This document shows positions 35,023 through 43,242 of a DNA stretch of 45,317 bases, piece by piece (position 1 is the stretch's first letter; each line of letters opens with the position of its first letter). The notes below the pieces were generated by a model. The model did not search any database, had not been told where the DNA came from, and saw only the letters and a list, made by a program, of their open reading frames with translations. The position numbers and the translations under genes are program-made. Source of the stretch: JANXSD01 sp043758125 (GTDB lineage Bacteria; Bacteroidota; Bacteroidia; AKYH767-A; OLB10); the NCBI GenBank assembly GCA_043758125.1, contig JAYVOC010000258.1:1-45317 (forward strand), written 5' to 3'.

Positions 35023-35771
35023 TGAATAATCATGATGCCATACATGTATCGAATTTATTAAAAAGTTATAAGGATAGCAACGTACCTGCTGTTAACGACA
35101 TTACCTTTTCAATAAGACCAGGAACTATTTGGGGGTTACTTGGACCAAATGGTGCAGGAAAAACAACTGTAATATCTATCCTTTGCGGATTACTTAAAAA
35201 AACAGCTGGTGATGTTTCAATTTTCGGATTAAATTATCAAGATAATAGAGAAGAAATAAAACAGTTGATAGGCGTTGTTCCTCAGGAAATTGCTATTTAC
35301 CCAACACTCACTGCATACGAAAACTTGAAATATATTGGTAATATGTATGGGTTAAAAGGTCAAGAATTAAAAGACCGCATTTCGAATTGCTTATCTCTAT
35401 TTGAATTAGATCATGTTTCAAATAAGAGAATAGAATCTTTTTCTGGCGGTATGAAACGTCGAATAAATTTAATTGCTGGAATACTAAACAAACCTAGAAT
35501 TCTTTTTTTAGATGAACCAACAGTAGGTGTAGATGTTCAATCGCGAAATATAATTACTGAATATTTGCATAAGCTTAATTCGGAAGGAGCGACAATAGTT
35601 TATACTTCACATCTCATGGAAGAAGCAGAAAATCTATGCTCTTACATTTCCATTATTGATCACGGAAAAATTATTACTGATGGTAGTCCGAAGGATTTGT
35701 TAAAACAACATTCTTGTATTCATCTCGAGCAGCTTTTCTTAAAATTAACAGGTAGAAAATTACGAGATTAA
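35022..35771 (+). CDS. ABC transporter ATP-binding protein
   Basis: The 249-residue protein has Walker A GPNGAGKT (41-48), Q-loop Q88 in VVPQE, signature SGGMK (141-145), Walker B RILFLDEPT ending at Glu165, and H197 in TSHLMEEAE. This is a complete ABC-2 type ATPase. The start is ATG 35022 in the TGATG overlap with the BtrH-like gene; GTG 35019 is a less likely start. It pairs with the permease at 35771 (one-base overlap) and likely exports the pigment or its precursors. Confidence 0.93.
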   Translation: MNNHDAIHVSNLLKSYKDSNVPAVNDITFSIRPGTIWGLLGPNGAGKTTVISILCGLLKKTAGDVSIFGLNYQDNREEIKQLIGVVPQEIAIYPTLTAYENLKYIGNMYGLKGQELKDRISNCLSLFELDHVSNKRIESFSGGMKRRINLIAGILNKPRILFLDEPTVGVDVQSRNIITEYLHKLNSEGATIVYTSHLMEEAENLCSYISIIDHGKIITDGSPKDLLKQHSCIHLEQLFLKLTGRKLRD

Positions 35772-37048
35772 TGTTACGTCTTTTTGCTACCATAAAAAAA
35801 GAATTACTCATCCTCTTGCGTGACAGAAGTGGATTAGCAATCTTATTTTTAATGCCAATGGCTTTGGTAACAATCATGGCGTTAATTCAAGATGCACCAT
35901 TTAGAGATTACCAAGAATTACGAATACCTGTACTTGTTATCAACAACGACAAAGGTGATTTAGGAAAAAAAATTATTGATGGACTTACGGATTCAAAAGT
36001 TTTTCAAGTAACCATCTTTAAAGGATCAGAAATTGAAGCGAAAAAAAAAGTAGCTAAAAGTGATTCTGAAATCGGCATTTCCATTCCAAAAAATGCTACT
36101 GAACAATTAAATTTACGAATACAGAAATTTGTCACCAACACATTAACCGAAGTTGGTATTGTTGATACCCGTATTGCAAAACAAATATCACCAACTAAGG
36201 ACTCCACAATTTCTGTTTATTTTGCGCCCAATATTAAAAAATCATTTCGCAATTCTGTACTTAGTTCCATCAAGCAAGTATCATCAAAACTTGAAACACA
36301 AAGTATGCTTGATAATTTTAAGAATGCATTGAATCAAGATGAAGAGAATACTTCAAATAACAATCAAGCAATAGGTGATTTCATTAATTTTAAGGAAGAA
36401 GCAGTTATTGAAAATCAATATGCTGTTCTTGAATTAAATTCCGTTCAACACAATGTTCCTGCTTGGACAATGTTTGGAATGTTTTTCATTGTGATTACGC
36501 TTTCAGGTAGCATCATTAAAGAACGAGAAGATGGAAGTTATCTTCGTATTAAAACTATGCCTGGCTCCTACTTCACTGTGATGGCTGGAAAAATTTTTAC
36601 ATTTTTACTAGTATGCCTTACGCAATGTTTTTTAATGTTGTTAGTGGGCATCTATCTATTACCACATTTAGGATTACCTCAACTAATAATTGGATCAAGT
36701 ATAACAGCTATTACAATTGTGGCAATAAGTAGTGGATTAGCCGCAACTGGTTATGGTGTTTTAGTAGGCACAATATTTAGCACTCACCAACAATCTTCAA
36801 CATTTGGTGCTGTTTCTGTGGTGATACTAGCTGCCTTAGGAGGTATTTGGGTGCCTGTATATGTAATGCCCGATACAATAAAATTATTAGCTGAATTTTC
36901 TCCATTATTTTGGGGATTATCTGCATTTCAAAATATTTTTCTTAGTCATGGTGATGTATTAAGTGTGCAAATTTATATTTACAAATTACTATTATTTTTT
37001 GGTTGTTGTATTGGAATTTCCTACTTAATAAATAAAGTTCGACAATAA
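35771..37048 (+). CDS. ABC-2 type transporter permease
   Basis: The 425-residue protein has one TM segment near the N-terminus (about residues 20-40, GLAILFLMPMALVTIM), a large extracytoplasmic domain, and a C-terminal block of five or more TMs from about residue 235. This is the classic ABC-2 exporter layout (one TM, loop, then TM bundle). It overlaps the ATPase stop by one base. Export of a lipid-like substrate is expected. Confidence 0.93.
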   Translation: MLRLFATIKKELLILLRDRSGLAILFLMPMALVTIMALIQDAPFRDYQELRIPVLVINNDKGDLGKKIIDGLTDSKVFQVTIFKGSEIEAKKKVAKSDSEIGISIPKNATEQLNLRIQKFVTNTLTEVGIVDTRIAKQISPTKDSTISVYFAPNIKKSFRNSVLSSIKQVSSKLETQSMLDNFKNALNQDEENTSNNNQAIGDFINFKEEAVIENQYAVLELNSVQHNVPAWTMFGMFFIVITLSGSIIKEREDGSYLRIKTMPGSYFTVMAGKIFTFLLVCLTQCFLMLLVGIYLLPHLGLPQLIIGSSITAITIVAISSGLAATGYGVLVGTIFSTHQQSSTFGAVSVVILAALGGIWVPVYVMPDTIKLLAEFSPLFWGLSAFQNIFLSHGDVLSVQIYIYKLLLFFGCCIGISYLINKVRQ

Positions 37049-37104
37049 TAAATAATCTTTTAAGGATTTATAGTTAAAATAAAAATCATTAACATTATAA
37101 AAAA

Positions 37105-37785
37105 TTGAATCATAAATTTTACTACACATCATTTCTATCATTAGGTATAACTTTTCTATATCTGCTATTTTGCTCGTGTAATTTTTCAAAAAAAACATGT
37201 TTGAAATATTTAAACAAATCAAAAAATGAAAGTTTTGATATGGTAATCGTTCCAGGTGTTCCATTACTTAATGGGAAATGGGATTATACGATGAAAGGAA
37301 GAATTCTTTGGTCGAAATATTTGTATGATGCAGGAATAGCAAAAAACATTATGTACTCTGGTTCAGCAGTATATTCTCCTTACTATGAAGGAGAAGTTAT
37401 GGCACTTTATGCGGAAGCACTAGGAATACCTAAAGAACATATCTATACAGAAACTAAAGCAGAACATAGTACAGAAAATATTTATTATTCTTACAAGAAA
37501 GCAAAGCAATTAAATTTCGACAAGATAGCATTAGCTTCTGATCCGTTTCAAACTAAATTACTAAGCAGATTCGCGAGAAAAAAAGTTAGTGCTGATATAC
37601 GTTTATTACCAATGGTTGTTGATTCACTAAAAGAAATGAATACTGTTAAAATAGATCCACAAATAAATTATCAAAAAGCTTTCGTTACGGATTTTAAATC
37701 ACTTCCAGAACGACAAGGATTTTGGAAAAGGTTACGAGGAACACGTGGACTAAATATTGATATAAATGCTTATTCAACAAAATAA
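37105..37785 (+). CDS. YdcF/SanA-like DUF218 protein, probably a lipoprotein
   Basis: The frame starts at TTG 37105, as no ATG lies between the upstream stop at 37090-37092 and the hydrophobic segment. It gives 226 residues with a signal segment ending in LLFCSC, a possible lipobox. The DUF218 core has MVIVPGVPLLNG, then YSGSAVYSPYYEGEVM and AEHSTENIYYSYKKA. DUF218 proteins of the SanA/ElyC/YdcF type act in the cell envelope, and their biochemical role is little known. It follows the ABC permease by 56 bases and may be independent of the pigment pathway. Confidence 0.8.
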   Translation: MNHKFYYTSFLSLGITFLYLLFCSCNFSKKTCLKYLNKSKNESFDMVIVPGVPLLNGKWDYTMKGRILWSKYLYDAGIAKNIMYSGSAVYSPYYEGEVMALYAEALGIPKEHIYTETKAEHSTENIYYSYKKAKQLNFDKIALASDPFQTKLLSRFARKKVSADIRLLPMVVDSLKEMNTVKIDPQINYQKAFVTDFKSLPERQGFWKRLRGTRGLNIDINAYSTK

Positions 37786-37884
37786 AAAGCTTGTAAAGTG
37801 GGAATAGAAACCACAGATTCAACTTCTTATTTTATTACTATATCAGGAAATGGTAAATAATAATTAATCGTTTCTTATAAACAG

Positions 37885-37892
37885 TATATTTG
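37885..37892 (+). promoter_or_regulatory. Candidate -7 element upstream of the methyltransferase
   Basis: TATATTTG matches TAnnTTTG and lies 18 bases before the ATG at 37911. No clear TTTG lies 17-23 bases upstream. It is in a 125-base gap after the YdcF-like gene, a sensible place for a new transcript, but with only half the promoter visible the call is tentative. Confidence 0.35.
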
Positions 37893-37910
37893 CTTCACAA
37901 TAATATAAAA

Positions 37911-38981
37911 ATGGATTTTTTTAAAAAAGATACGAGGACAGCACTTCAAGCAAAAGAATATGCCCAGTGGATTGCTTTTGCACCAATGGTTTTTCAGGCT
38001 TCTAGAGCATTACGTAATCTGAATATTTTATCAGAAGTTCATGAATCCCGTAAAGTTGGAGTTACCATTGAAGAAATTTGCAAGAAATTAGATCTCTCAA
38101 ATTATGGAGCACGAGTTCTTATGGAAGCTGGATTAGGAATTGGATTGTTATTAGTTAATGATAATAAATTCACGTTAACAAAAGCAGGATACTTAATATT
38201 AAACGACCCACTCACAAAAGTAAATTTTGATTTCTCTAACGATGTATGCTATGAAGGGTTATTTTCACTGACTGAATCTATTAAATCAGGAAAGCCTGAA
38301 GGATTAAAAGTATTTGGCACTTGGAAAACTGTTTACGATGCGCTGGCTCACCTTCAACCCAATGTACAAAAATCGTGGTTCGCTTTTGATCACTATTATT
38401 CAGATGATTCCTTTCCAGAAGTTTTAGAATATATTTACAAATCAAAACCAAAAACACTTTTAGATATCGGTGGAAACACAGGCAAATGGGCGATCTCAAG
38501 TGTTAATTTCGACAAGGATGTTCATGTAACTATTATGGACTTACCAGGTCAAGCGGAAATGGCGAAAAAGAATATTGAGAAATTAGGTTTATCAGATAGA
38601 GTATCTTTTTATCAAACGAATATATTAGATGAATCAATTCCATTTCCAAAATATTATGATGTAATATGGATGAGCCAATTTTTAGATTGCTTCTCTGATA
38701 ATGAAATAATTTCCATTCTTACTAGATGCAAAAACTCCTTAAATGATGATGGTGCAGTTTATATCTTAGAACCATTTTGGGATAATCAACGATTTGAAGC
38801 TGCTGCGTTTAGTTTACAAATGACATCCATCTATTTTACAGCAATCGCAAATGGAAATAGTCAAATGTATAACTCAACAATATTTATAAAACTTATAGAG
38901 AAGTCAGGGTTCGTAGTTGATGAAACGATTAATGATATTGGCATTTCAAATACATTAATTAAATGTGTCAAAAAAAATTAA
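37911..38981 (+). CDS. SAM-dependent O-methyltransferase with winged-helix N-terminus
   Basis: ATG 37911 (MDFFKKDTR) gives 356 residues; a TTG at 37890 would overlap the -7 motif. Residues up to ~110 look like the dimerisation/winged-helix domain of plant-type O-methyltransferases (SRALRNLNILSEV, EEICKKLDLSNYG). The Rossmann domain has DIGGNTG at 185-191. It may methylate the aryl hydroxyl or ring of the polyene head, as methylated flexirubins are known. Together with the methyltransferase domain in the fusion (14.1-14.7 kb), the cluster has two methyltransferases. Confidence 0.88.
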   Translation: MDFFKKDTRTALQAKEYAQWIAFAPMVFQASRALRNLNILSEVHESRKVGVTIEEICKKLDLSNYGARVLMEAGLGIGLLLVNDNKFTLTKAGYLILNDPLTKVNFDFSNDVCYEGLFSLTESIKSGKPEGLKVFGTWKTVYDALAHLQPNVQKSWFAFDHYYSDDSFPEVLEYIYKSKPKTLLDIGGNTGKWAISSVNFDKDVHVTIMDLPGQAEMAKKNIEKLGLSDRVSFYQTNILDESIPFPKYYDVIWMSQFLDCFSDNEIISILTRCKNSLNDDGAVYILEPFWDNQRFEAAAFSLQMTSIYFTAIANGNSQMYNSTIFIKLIEKSGFVVDETINDIGISNTLIKCVKKN

Positions 38982-39059
38982 GTAAATTGAGATAGTAATT
39001 ATCAATTATATAGTTATTACCGTAAAATTTATCTTTAAATTATTAGAAAAAAAATCACC

Positions 39060-39314
39060 ATGGATGAAATAATTGAAAAATTAAAAAATGAAATTATTGA
39101 GCAACTAAATCTGGTAGATATAAAGAAGGAAGATATCACAGCAGATACGCCACTCTTTGGCGAAGGTCTTGGCTTAGACTCCATAGATTCATTAGAGCTT
39201 ATTGTACTACTCGACAGAAAATATCAAATTAAAATAACAAATCCTCAAGAAGGAAAGAAAGTTTTTCAATCGCTAAGAACAATGGCGGAATATATTCAAG
39301 AGCATAAGAAATAA
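39060..39314 (+). CDS. Acyl carrier protein (right cassette)
   Basis: The 84-residue protein has the site GEGLGLDSIDSLEL with Ser41. It is a clear paralogue of the ACP at 4827-5081: same length, same serine position and a similar spacing to the next ketosynthase. It begins a second ACP-KS-CLF cassette. No convincing promoter was found in the 78-base gap before it. Confidence 0.93.
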   Translation: MDEIIEKLKNEIIEQLNLVDIKKEDITADTPLFGEGLGLDSIDSLELIVLLDRKYQIKITNPQEGKKVFQSLRTMAEYIQEHKK

Positions 39315-39328
39315 CCGCTTAATTTATT

Positions 39329-40531
39329 ATGAGCAAAAATATTTATGTAACTGGACTAGGAATGATTTCAGCAATAGGAATCAATATTGATGAATCATTG
39401 CAATCTATTAAACAATTAAAATCGGGAATAGGTAAATTAAATCATGTTGCATCGCGTCATAAAGAAATTATTTCAGTTGGTGAAGTGAAATTTTCAAATA
39501 TTGATTTACAAAACATTGCAGGTCTTTCTTCTCAATTTAATTTTACGCGTACAGCACTCTTGGGAATAATTGCTGCTAAGGAGGCGATAAACTCAGCAAA
39601 CATTACCGATATTAATTTGTTTAAGACAGGAATTATATCAGCTACAAGTGTTGGAGGAATGGCAGTAGCAGAAAACCATTATTTAGACTGCTTAAACATT
39701 GAAAAAAGTACTGATTTTCTCAAACATATAAATACATTAGATTGTAGTGATAGCACCGAAAGAATTGCAGATGCATTAGGCATTACGGAATTTTTATCAA
39801 CTATCAGCACTGCGTGTTCATCATCAGCAAATGCGATCATGTTAGGAGCACGGCTTATAAAGCATGGCATACTAGATCGTGTTGTTGTTGGCGGCACAGA
39901 TTCGCTTTCACGATTTACAATAAATGGCTTCTTAACATTGAAAATATTAGATGAAACTCCATGCAGACCATTTGATGCCAATCGCAATGGATTAAACCTT
40001 GGAGAAGGAGCAGGATTCATCGTTTTGGAATCAGAAAAAGCAGCACAAGGAAAAAAGATTTTAGCACAACTAACTGGATATGCTAATTCAAATGATGCCT
40101 ATCATCAAACAACTTCATCACCAAATGGAGAGGGAGCATTTATCGCGATGAAAAAATCATTAGAAATGAGTGGACTTAGCATTTCAAATATCGATTACAT
40201 CAATGCACATGGAACGGGAACTGAGTTAAACGATTTATCTGAAGGCATGGCTATCGAAAGATTATTTGGAAACACTGTACCGCCCATTAGTTCAACGAAA
40301 GCATTCACGGGTCACACATTGGCAGCAGCGGGAGGAATAGAAGCCGTATTATCAATACTTGCAATTCAAAATAATTTTATTTATCCGAATTTATTTTTTA
40401 AAAATGAAATGCCAGAACTACACTTCAAACCAGAAACAAATCTCATCAATACCAAGAAAATAAATCATGTGCTTTCCAATTCATTTGGATTTGGTGGAAA
40501 TACTTCATCATTAATCTTCTCGAGAAATTAA
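39329..40531 (+). CDS. Beta-ketoacyl-ACP synthase (KS, right cassette)
   Basis: The 400-residue protein has the complete catalytic set C163 in STACSSSAN, H294 in AHGTGT and H329 in TGHTLAAAG. It is collinear with the KS at 5087-6286 (399 residues), with shared strings such as YVTGLGMISAIGIN / YITGLGLISAIGNN and SRFTINGF / TRFTLNGF. It lies 14 bases after its ACP and one base before the CLF-like gene. Differences from the left copy suggest an old duplication with separate chain-length or partner choice. Confidence 0.93.
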   Translation: MSKNIYVTGLGMISAIGINIDESLQSIKQLKSGIGKLNHVASRHKEIISVGEVKFSNIDLQNIAGLSSQFNFTRTALLGIIAAKEAINSANITDINLFKTGIISATSVGGMAVAENHYLDCLNIEKSTDFLKHINTLDCSDSTERIADALGITEFLSTISTACSSSANAIMLGARLIKHGILDRVVVGGTDSLSRFTINGFLTLKILDETPCRPFDANRNGLNLGEGAGFIVLESEKAAQGKKILAQLTGYANSNDAYHQTTSSPNGEGAFIAMKKSLEMSGLSISNIDYINAHGTGTELNDLSEGMAIERLFGNTVPPISSTKAFTGHTLAAAGGIEAVLSILAIQNNFIYPNLFFKNEMPELHFKPETNLINTKKINHVLSNSFGFGGNTSSLIFSRN

Positions 40532-40532
40532 A

Positions 40533-41597
40533 ATGCAAGCATTCATTAAAGGAGTTGGACTTATTTCTCCTCAACACTCCATAAACTTCCATGATTTCAT
40601 TTCTGAAACTGTTACTTCAGAAAATAATTTATTGAAATGCATTGAACCTTCCTATTCGGAATTTTTAAACCCCATTATGTCGCGTAGAATGGGAAGAATT
40701 GTTAAGATGGGAATGGCAGCTGCATTAACAAGTTTAAACGATGCAAATATAAAAATGCCCGATGCAATTATTACAGGTACTGCATTAGGTTGTTTGGGTG
40801 ATACCGAAAAATTTTTAACAGCAATGATTACTGACGAAGAATTATACCTCACTCCTATTCCCTTTATACAATCGATTCAAAATACAGTAGGTGCACAAAT
40901 TGCATTGCATTTAAAATGTATGAATCATAATTTTACACATTCGCATAAAGGATTTTCTTTTGAAAGTGCGGCATTGGAAGCATTAATGCTTTTAGATGAT
41001 GGTGAAGCTAATAATGTTTTAATAGGTGGATTAGATGAGATGACTACTAACAATTTCTTGTTGTTCAATCGAATTAATCGTTGGAAAAAGGAATTCGTGC
41101 TCAACACTAATTTATTAAATGCAAAAACAGAAGGAACTATTGCCGGTGAAGGTGCCGCATTCTTTGTGTTTAGCAAGAAAGAAAATGAAAACAATTATGC
41201 TATTGTTAAAGGTCTGAGAATAATATACAAGCCAGAAAATGATAATATTGTTTTTGATAAAATTCAAGAACTATTAAACGAAAATAATCTTACAAATAAT
41301 GAAATTGATTTAGTGATTTATGGCCTCAATGGCGACGTACGTTATGATGCGATTCACTACACATTAATAGATTCTCTTTTCCAAAATAGCACCTCTGCTT
41401 ATTTCAAACATTTGTGTGGTGAATATCAAACTTCTAGTGGCTTTGCAATGTGGTTGGCGGCGATGATTTTAAAAAATCAACAAATTCCAAATTTAATTAT
41501 CATTAATAATAAAAATCATAAATCGATTGCAAATATTCTAATTTACAATAATTATGAATCAGAAAATCAATCTGCAATCTTGATGTCAAAGATTTAA
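40533..41597 (+). CDS. Chain-length-factor-like ketosynthase homologue (right cassette)
   Basis: The 354-residue protein is paralogous to 6289-7338, sharing SRRMGRIVKMG and GTALGCLGDT-type blocks. The nucleophile position reads THSHKGFSFESAALEAL with no Cys, HGTGT is replaced by YGLNGDV, and the last His region reads KHLCGEYQTSSGFAM. It is therefore predicted to be a non-catalytic partner of the KS just upstream. It is the last gene of the plus-strand cluster; no intrinsic terminator was seen right after it. Confidence 0.87.
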   Translation: MQAFIKGVGLISPQHSINFHDFISETVTSENNLLKCIEPSYSEFLNPIMSRRMGRIVKMGMAAALTSLNDANIKMPDAIITGTALGCLGDTEKFLTAMITDEELYLTPIPFIQSIQNTVGAQIALHLKCMNHNFTHSHKGFSFESAALEALMLLDDGEANNVLIGGLDEMTTNNFLLFNRINRWKKEFVLNTNLLNAKTEGTIAGEGAAFFVFSKKENENNYAIVKGLRIIYKPENDNIVFDKIQELLNENNLTNNEIDLVIYGLNGDVRYDAIHYTLIDSLFQNSTSAYFKHLCGEYQTSSGFAMWLAAMILKNQQIPNLIIINNKNHKSIANILIYNNYESENQSAILMSKI

Positions 41598-41624
41598 TGT
41601 TCAAGTGATTTAATTTGGGATATT

Positions 41625-41676
41625 TGATCTTATAGCAAAATAACTTCAATTTTATATTTCCTTTGAAATAAGATCA
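41625..41676. repeat. Short inverted repeat downstream of the cluster
   Basis: TGATCTTAT (41625-41633) is repeated inverted as ATAAGATCA (41668-41676) with 34 bases between. It lies just after the last cluster gene. The loop is too large, and a T-run is missing, for a good intrinsic terminator; it may be a chance palindrome or an operator. The rest of the 41598-41856 gap shows nothing I can name. Confidence 0.35.
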
Positions 41677-41856
41677 GACATTATTTTTTCGTGGCTAAAA
41701 GGCTAATTAGAGCAATATTATCCTTTCAATTCTCAAACCAATAATCCCAATTAAAATTATTTCAGCCTAAAGTTCATTTTAAACGAAATTCACTAATTTT
41801 ACGCTTCAAATTATCCTTTTACAAATAATTACAATTAATTATCGAATATCCTATCT

Positions 41857-42630
41857 ATGAAAAACAAACTGCTAATACTTATTTCTATTATTCTACTACT
41901 TGCAACCCCTAAATTTTCTTTTGGATGGGGAAAAAAAGGTCACGAACTAGTTGCCGAAGTGGCATCCCACTATTTAGATGAAAGTACTAAAGCAAAAGTT
42001 CAAGGATATTTAAAAAATATTAGTTTCGAAGATGCAGCTAATTGGATGGATGAAATGCGCTCCAATGATTATTATACGTTTATGAAAACTTGGCATTATC
42101 TAGATGTTGAAAAAGGTCAACGATATACGCCTGTTGCAACAGATCGTAATATTATTATCATTTTAAATTCCGCGATTTCTGAATTACAACACAGAGATAA
42201 TATCAAAAAGAAACAAATCAAAAATGATATACTACTTCTATTTCATTTAATGGGTGATCTTCACCAACCTTTGCATGTTGGTTATCCTGGTGATAAAGGT
42301 GGCAATACAATTAATGTTACTTTGATTAAAACAAATACGAATCTTCACAGTGCATGGGATACTGGTATTATTGAATCAAAAAATATTACTCTTGAGGATT
42401 GCTTAAAACAATACGCTACCTATTCACCAGAAGAAATTGCAAGTTTCAAACAACTACATGTGATGCAATGGATGGATCAATCACGCTCACTTCTTGATAC
42501 TGTTTATAATTTTAAAGATGATTTATTAGATCAAAATTATGTTGATGCTAATAGTGTAATTATTGAAAAACAAATTTTAAAAGCTGGGATTCGTTTAGCG
42601 AGTGTTTTAACGGAAGCATTTAAAAATTAA
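41857..42630 (+). CDS. Exported S1/P1-type zinc nuclease
   Basis: The 257-residue protein has a signal peptide ending about residue 23, so that Trp24 of WGKKGHE becomes the mature N-terminus. In S1/P1 nucleases the N-terminal Trp itself binds zinc, so this matches. H29, then DLHQPLHVGYPGDKGGN and LHSAWDTGIIE, are also family hallmarks. The family cleaves single-stranded nucleic acids and releases 5'-nucleotides, here for periplasmic or extracellular scavenging. The gene is separate from the pigment cluster and ends at a strong terminator. Confidence 0.93.
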   Translation: MKNKLLILISIILLLATPKFSFGWGKKGHELVAEVASHYLDESTKAKVQGYLKNISFEDAANWMDEMRSNDYYTFMKTWHYLDVEKGQRYTPVATDRNIIIILNSAISELQHRDNIKKKQIKNDILLLFHLMGDLHQPLHVGYPGDKGGNTINVTLIKTNTNLHSAWDTGIIESKNITLEDCLKQYATYSPEEIASFKQLHVMQWMDQSRSLLDTVYNFKDDLLDQNYVDANSVIIEKQILKAGIRLASVLTEAFKN

Positions 42631-42666
42631 TATCTCGATACAATTTAATAAAATTTCTTTAGTATA

Positions 42667-42701
42667 AAAATAGGCGTCACATAAAACATGACGCCTATTT
42701 T
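42667..42701. terminator. Strong bidirectional intrinsic terminator
   Basis: Arms 42667-42679 (AAAATAGGCGTCA) and 42689-42701 (TGACGCCTATTTT) form a perfect 13-bp stem with a nine-base loop. A-runs before and T-runs after allow termination from both sides: the plus-strand nuclease gene and the minus-strand lipoprotein gene, whose 3' end is at 42718. Confidence 0.9.
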
Positions 42702-42717
42702 CGTATAAACTAACTAA

Positions 42718-43206
42718 TTATTTTGTGATATTCGTAACTATCATGTGACCTTCTGAAATTGTTTTTGAAGTTGATCCAGTATAAGGATATTCTTTACCTA
42801 CAAAATTAAAATCACCTTCTAGTTTATTTCCTATTGTATCACATAACGTAAGATTTAATGATCCCGATTGTGAATCAAAACTATTTATAGGTGATGCTAA
42901 GTATGTTAAAAATGCACCAGTTCCTAATGTTGATCCAGCAACTTTCATTCCTGTTGTAGGAGCGAAATGGAATTCAAGAACTTCTTGTCCGCCTTTATAT
43001 GCATACACATCAATCATTCGCATCCCACCGTTAGTATAAATTTGTGCATTGGAGGAATCAATAGTGTTAGAAGTACCTCCATCTACTTTAAATCTGAATC
43101 CAGTGGCACTTGTTTGAGGATCACTTGAACTATCCTTCTTACAAGATGAAGCTCCAATTGCTATTACTAAGCAGCAAACTGCCATTATCTTAAACGACTT
43201 TTTCAT
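42718..43206 (-). CDS. Putative lipoprotein of unknown function (DUF6252-like)
   Basis: The 162-residue protein has a lipoprotein signal with Cys22 in AIGASSCKKD, the common Bacteroidota form. The mature part is beta-rich, with a FRFKVDGG start and a repeated glycine/threonine pattern such as GSTLGTGAFLTYLAS. It resembles the small DUF6252-type lipoproteins by general layout only. It is 36 bases downstream of the minus-strand lipoprotein gene 43243-44013, so the two may be co-transcribed. Confidence 0.8.
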   Translation of the reverse strand: MKKSFKIMAVCCLVIAIGASSCKKDSSSDPQTSATGFRFKVDGGTSNTIDSSNAQIYTNGGMRMIDVYAYKGGQEVLEFHFAPTTGMKVAGSTLGTGAFLTYLASPINSFDSQSGSLNLTLCDTIGNKLEGDFNFVGKEYPYTGSTSKTISEGHMIVTNITK

Positions 43207-43242
43207 TATTGATTTTTTTATTAATTAATTTGAAAAGTTAGG

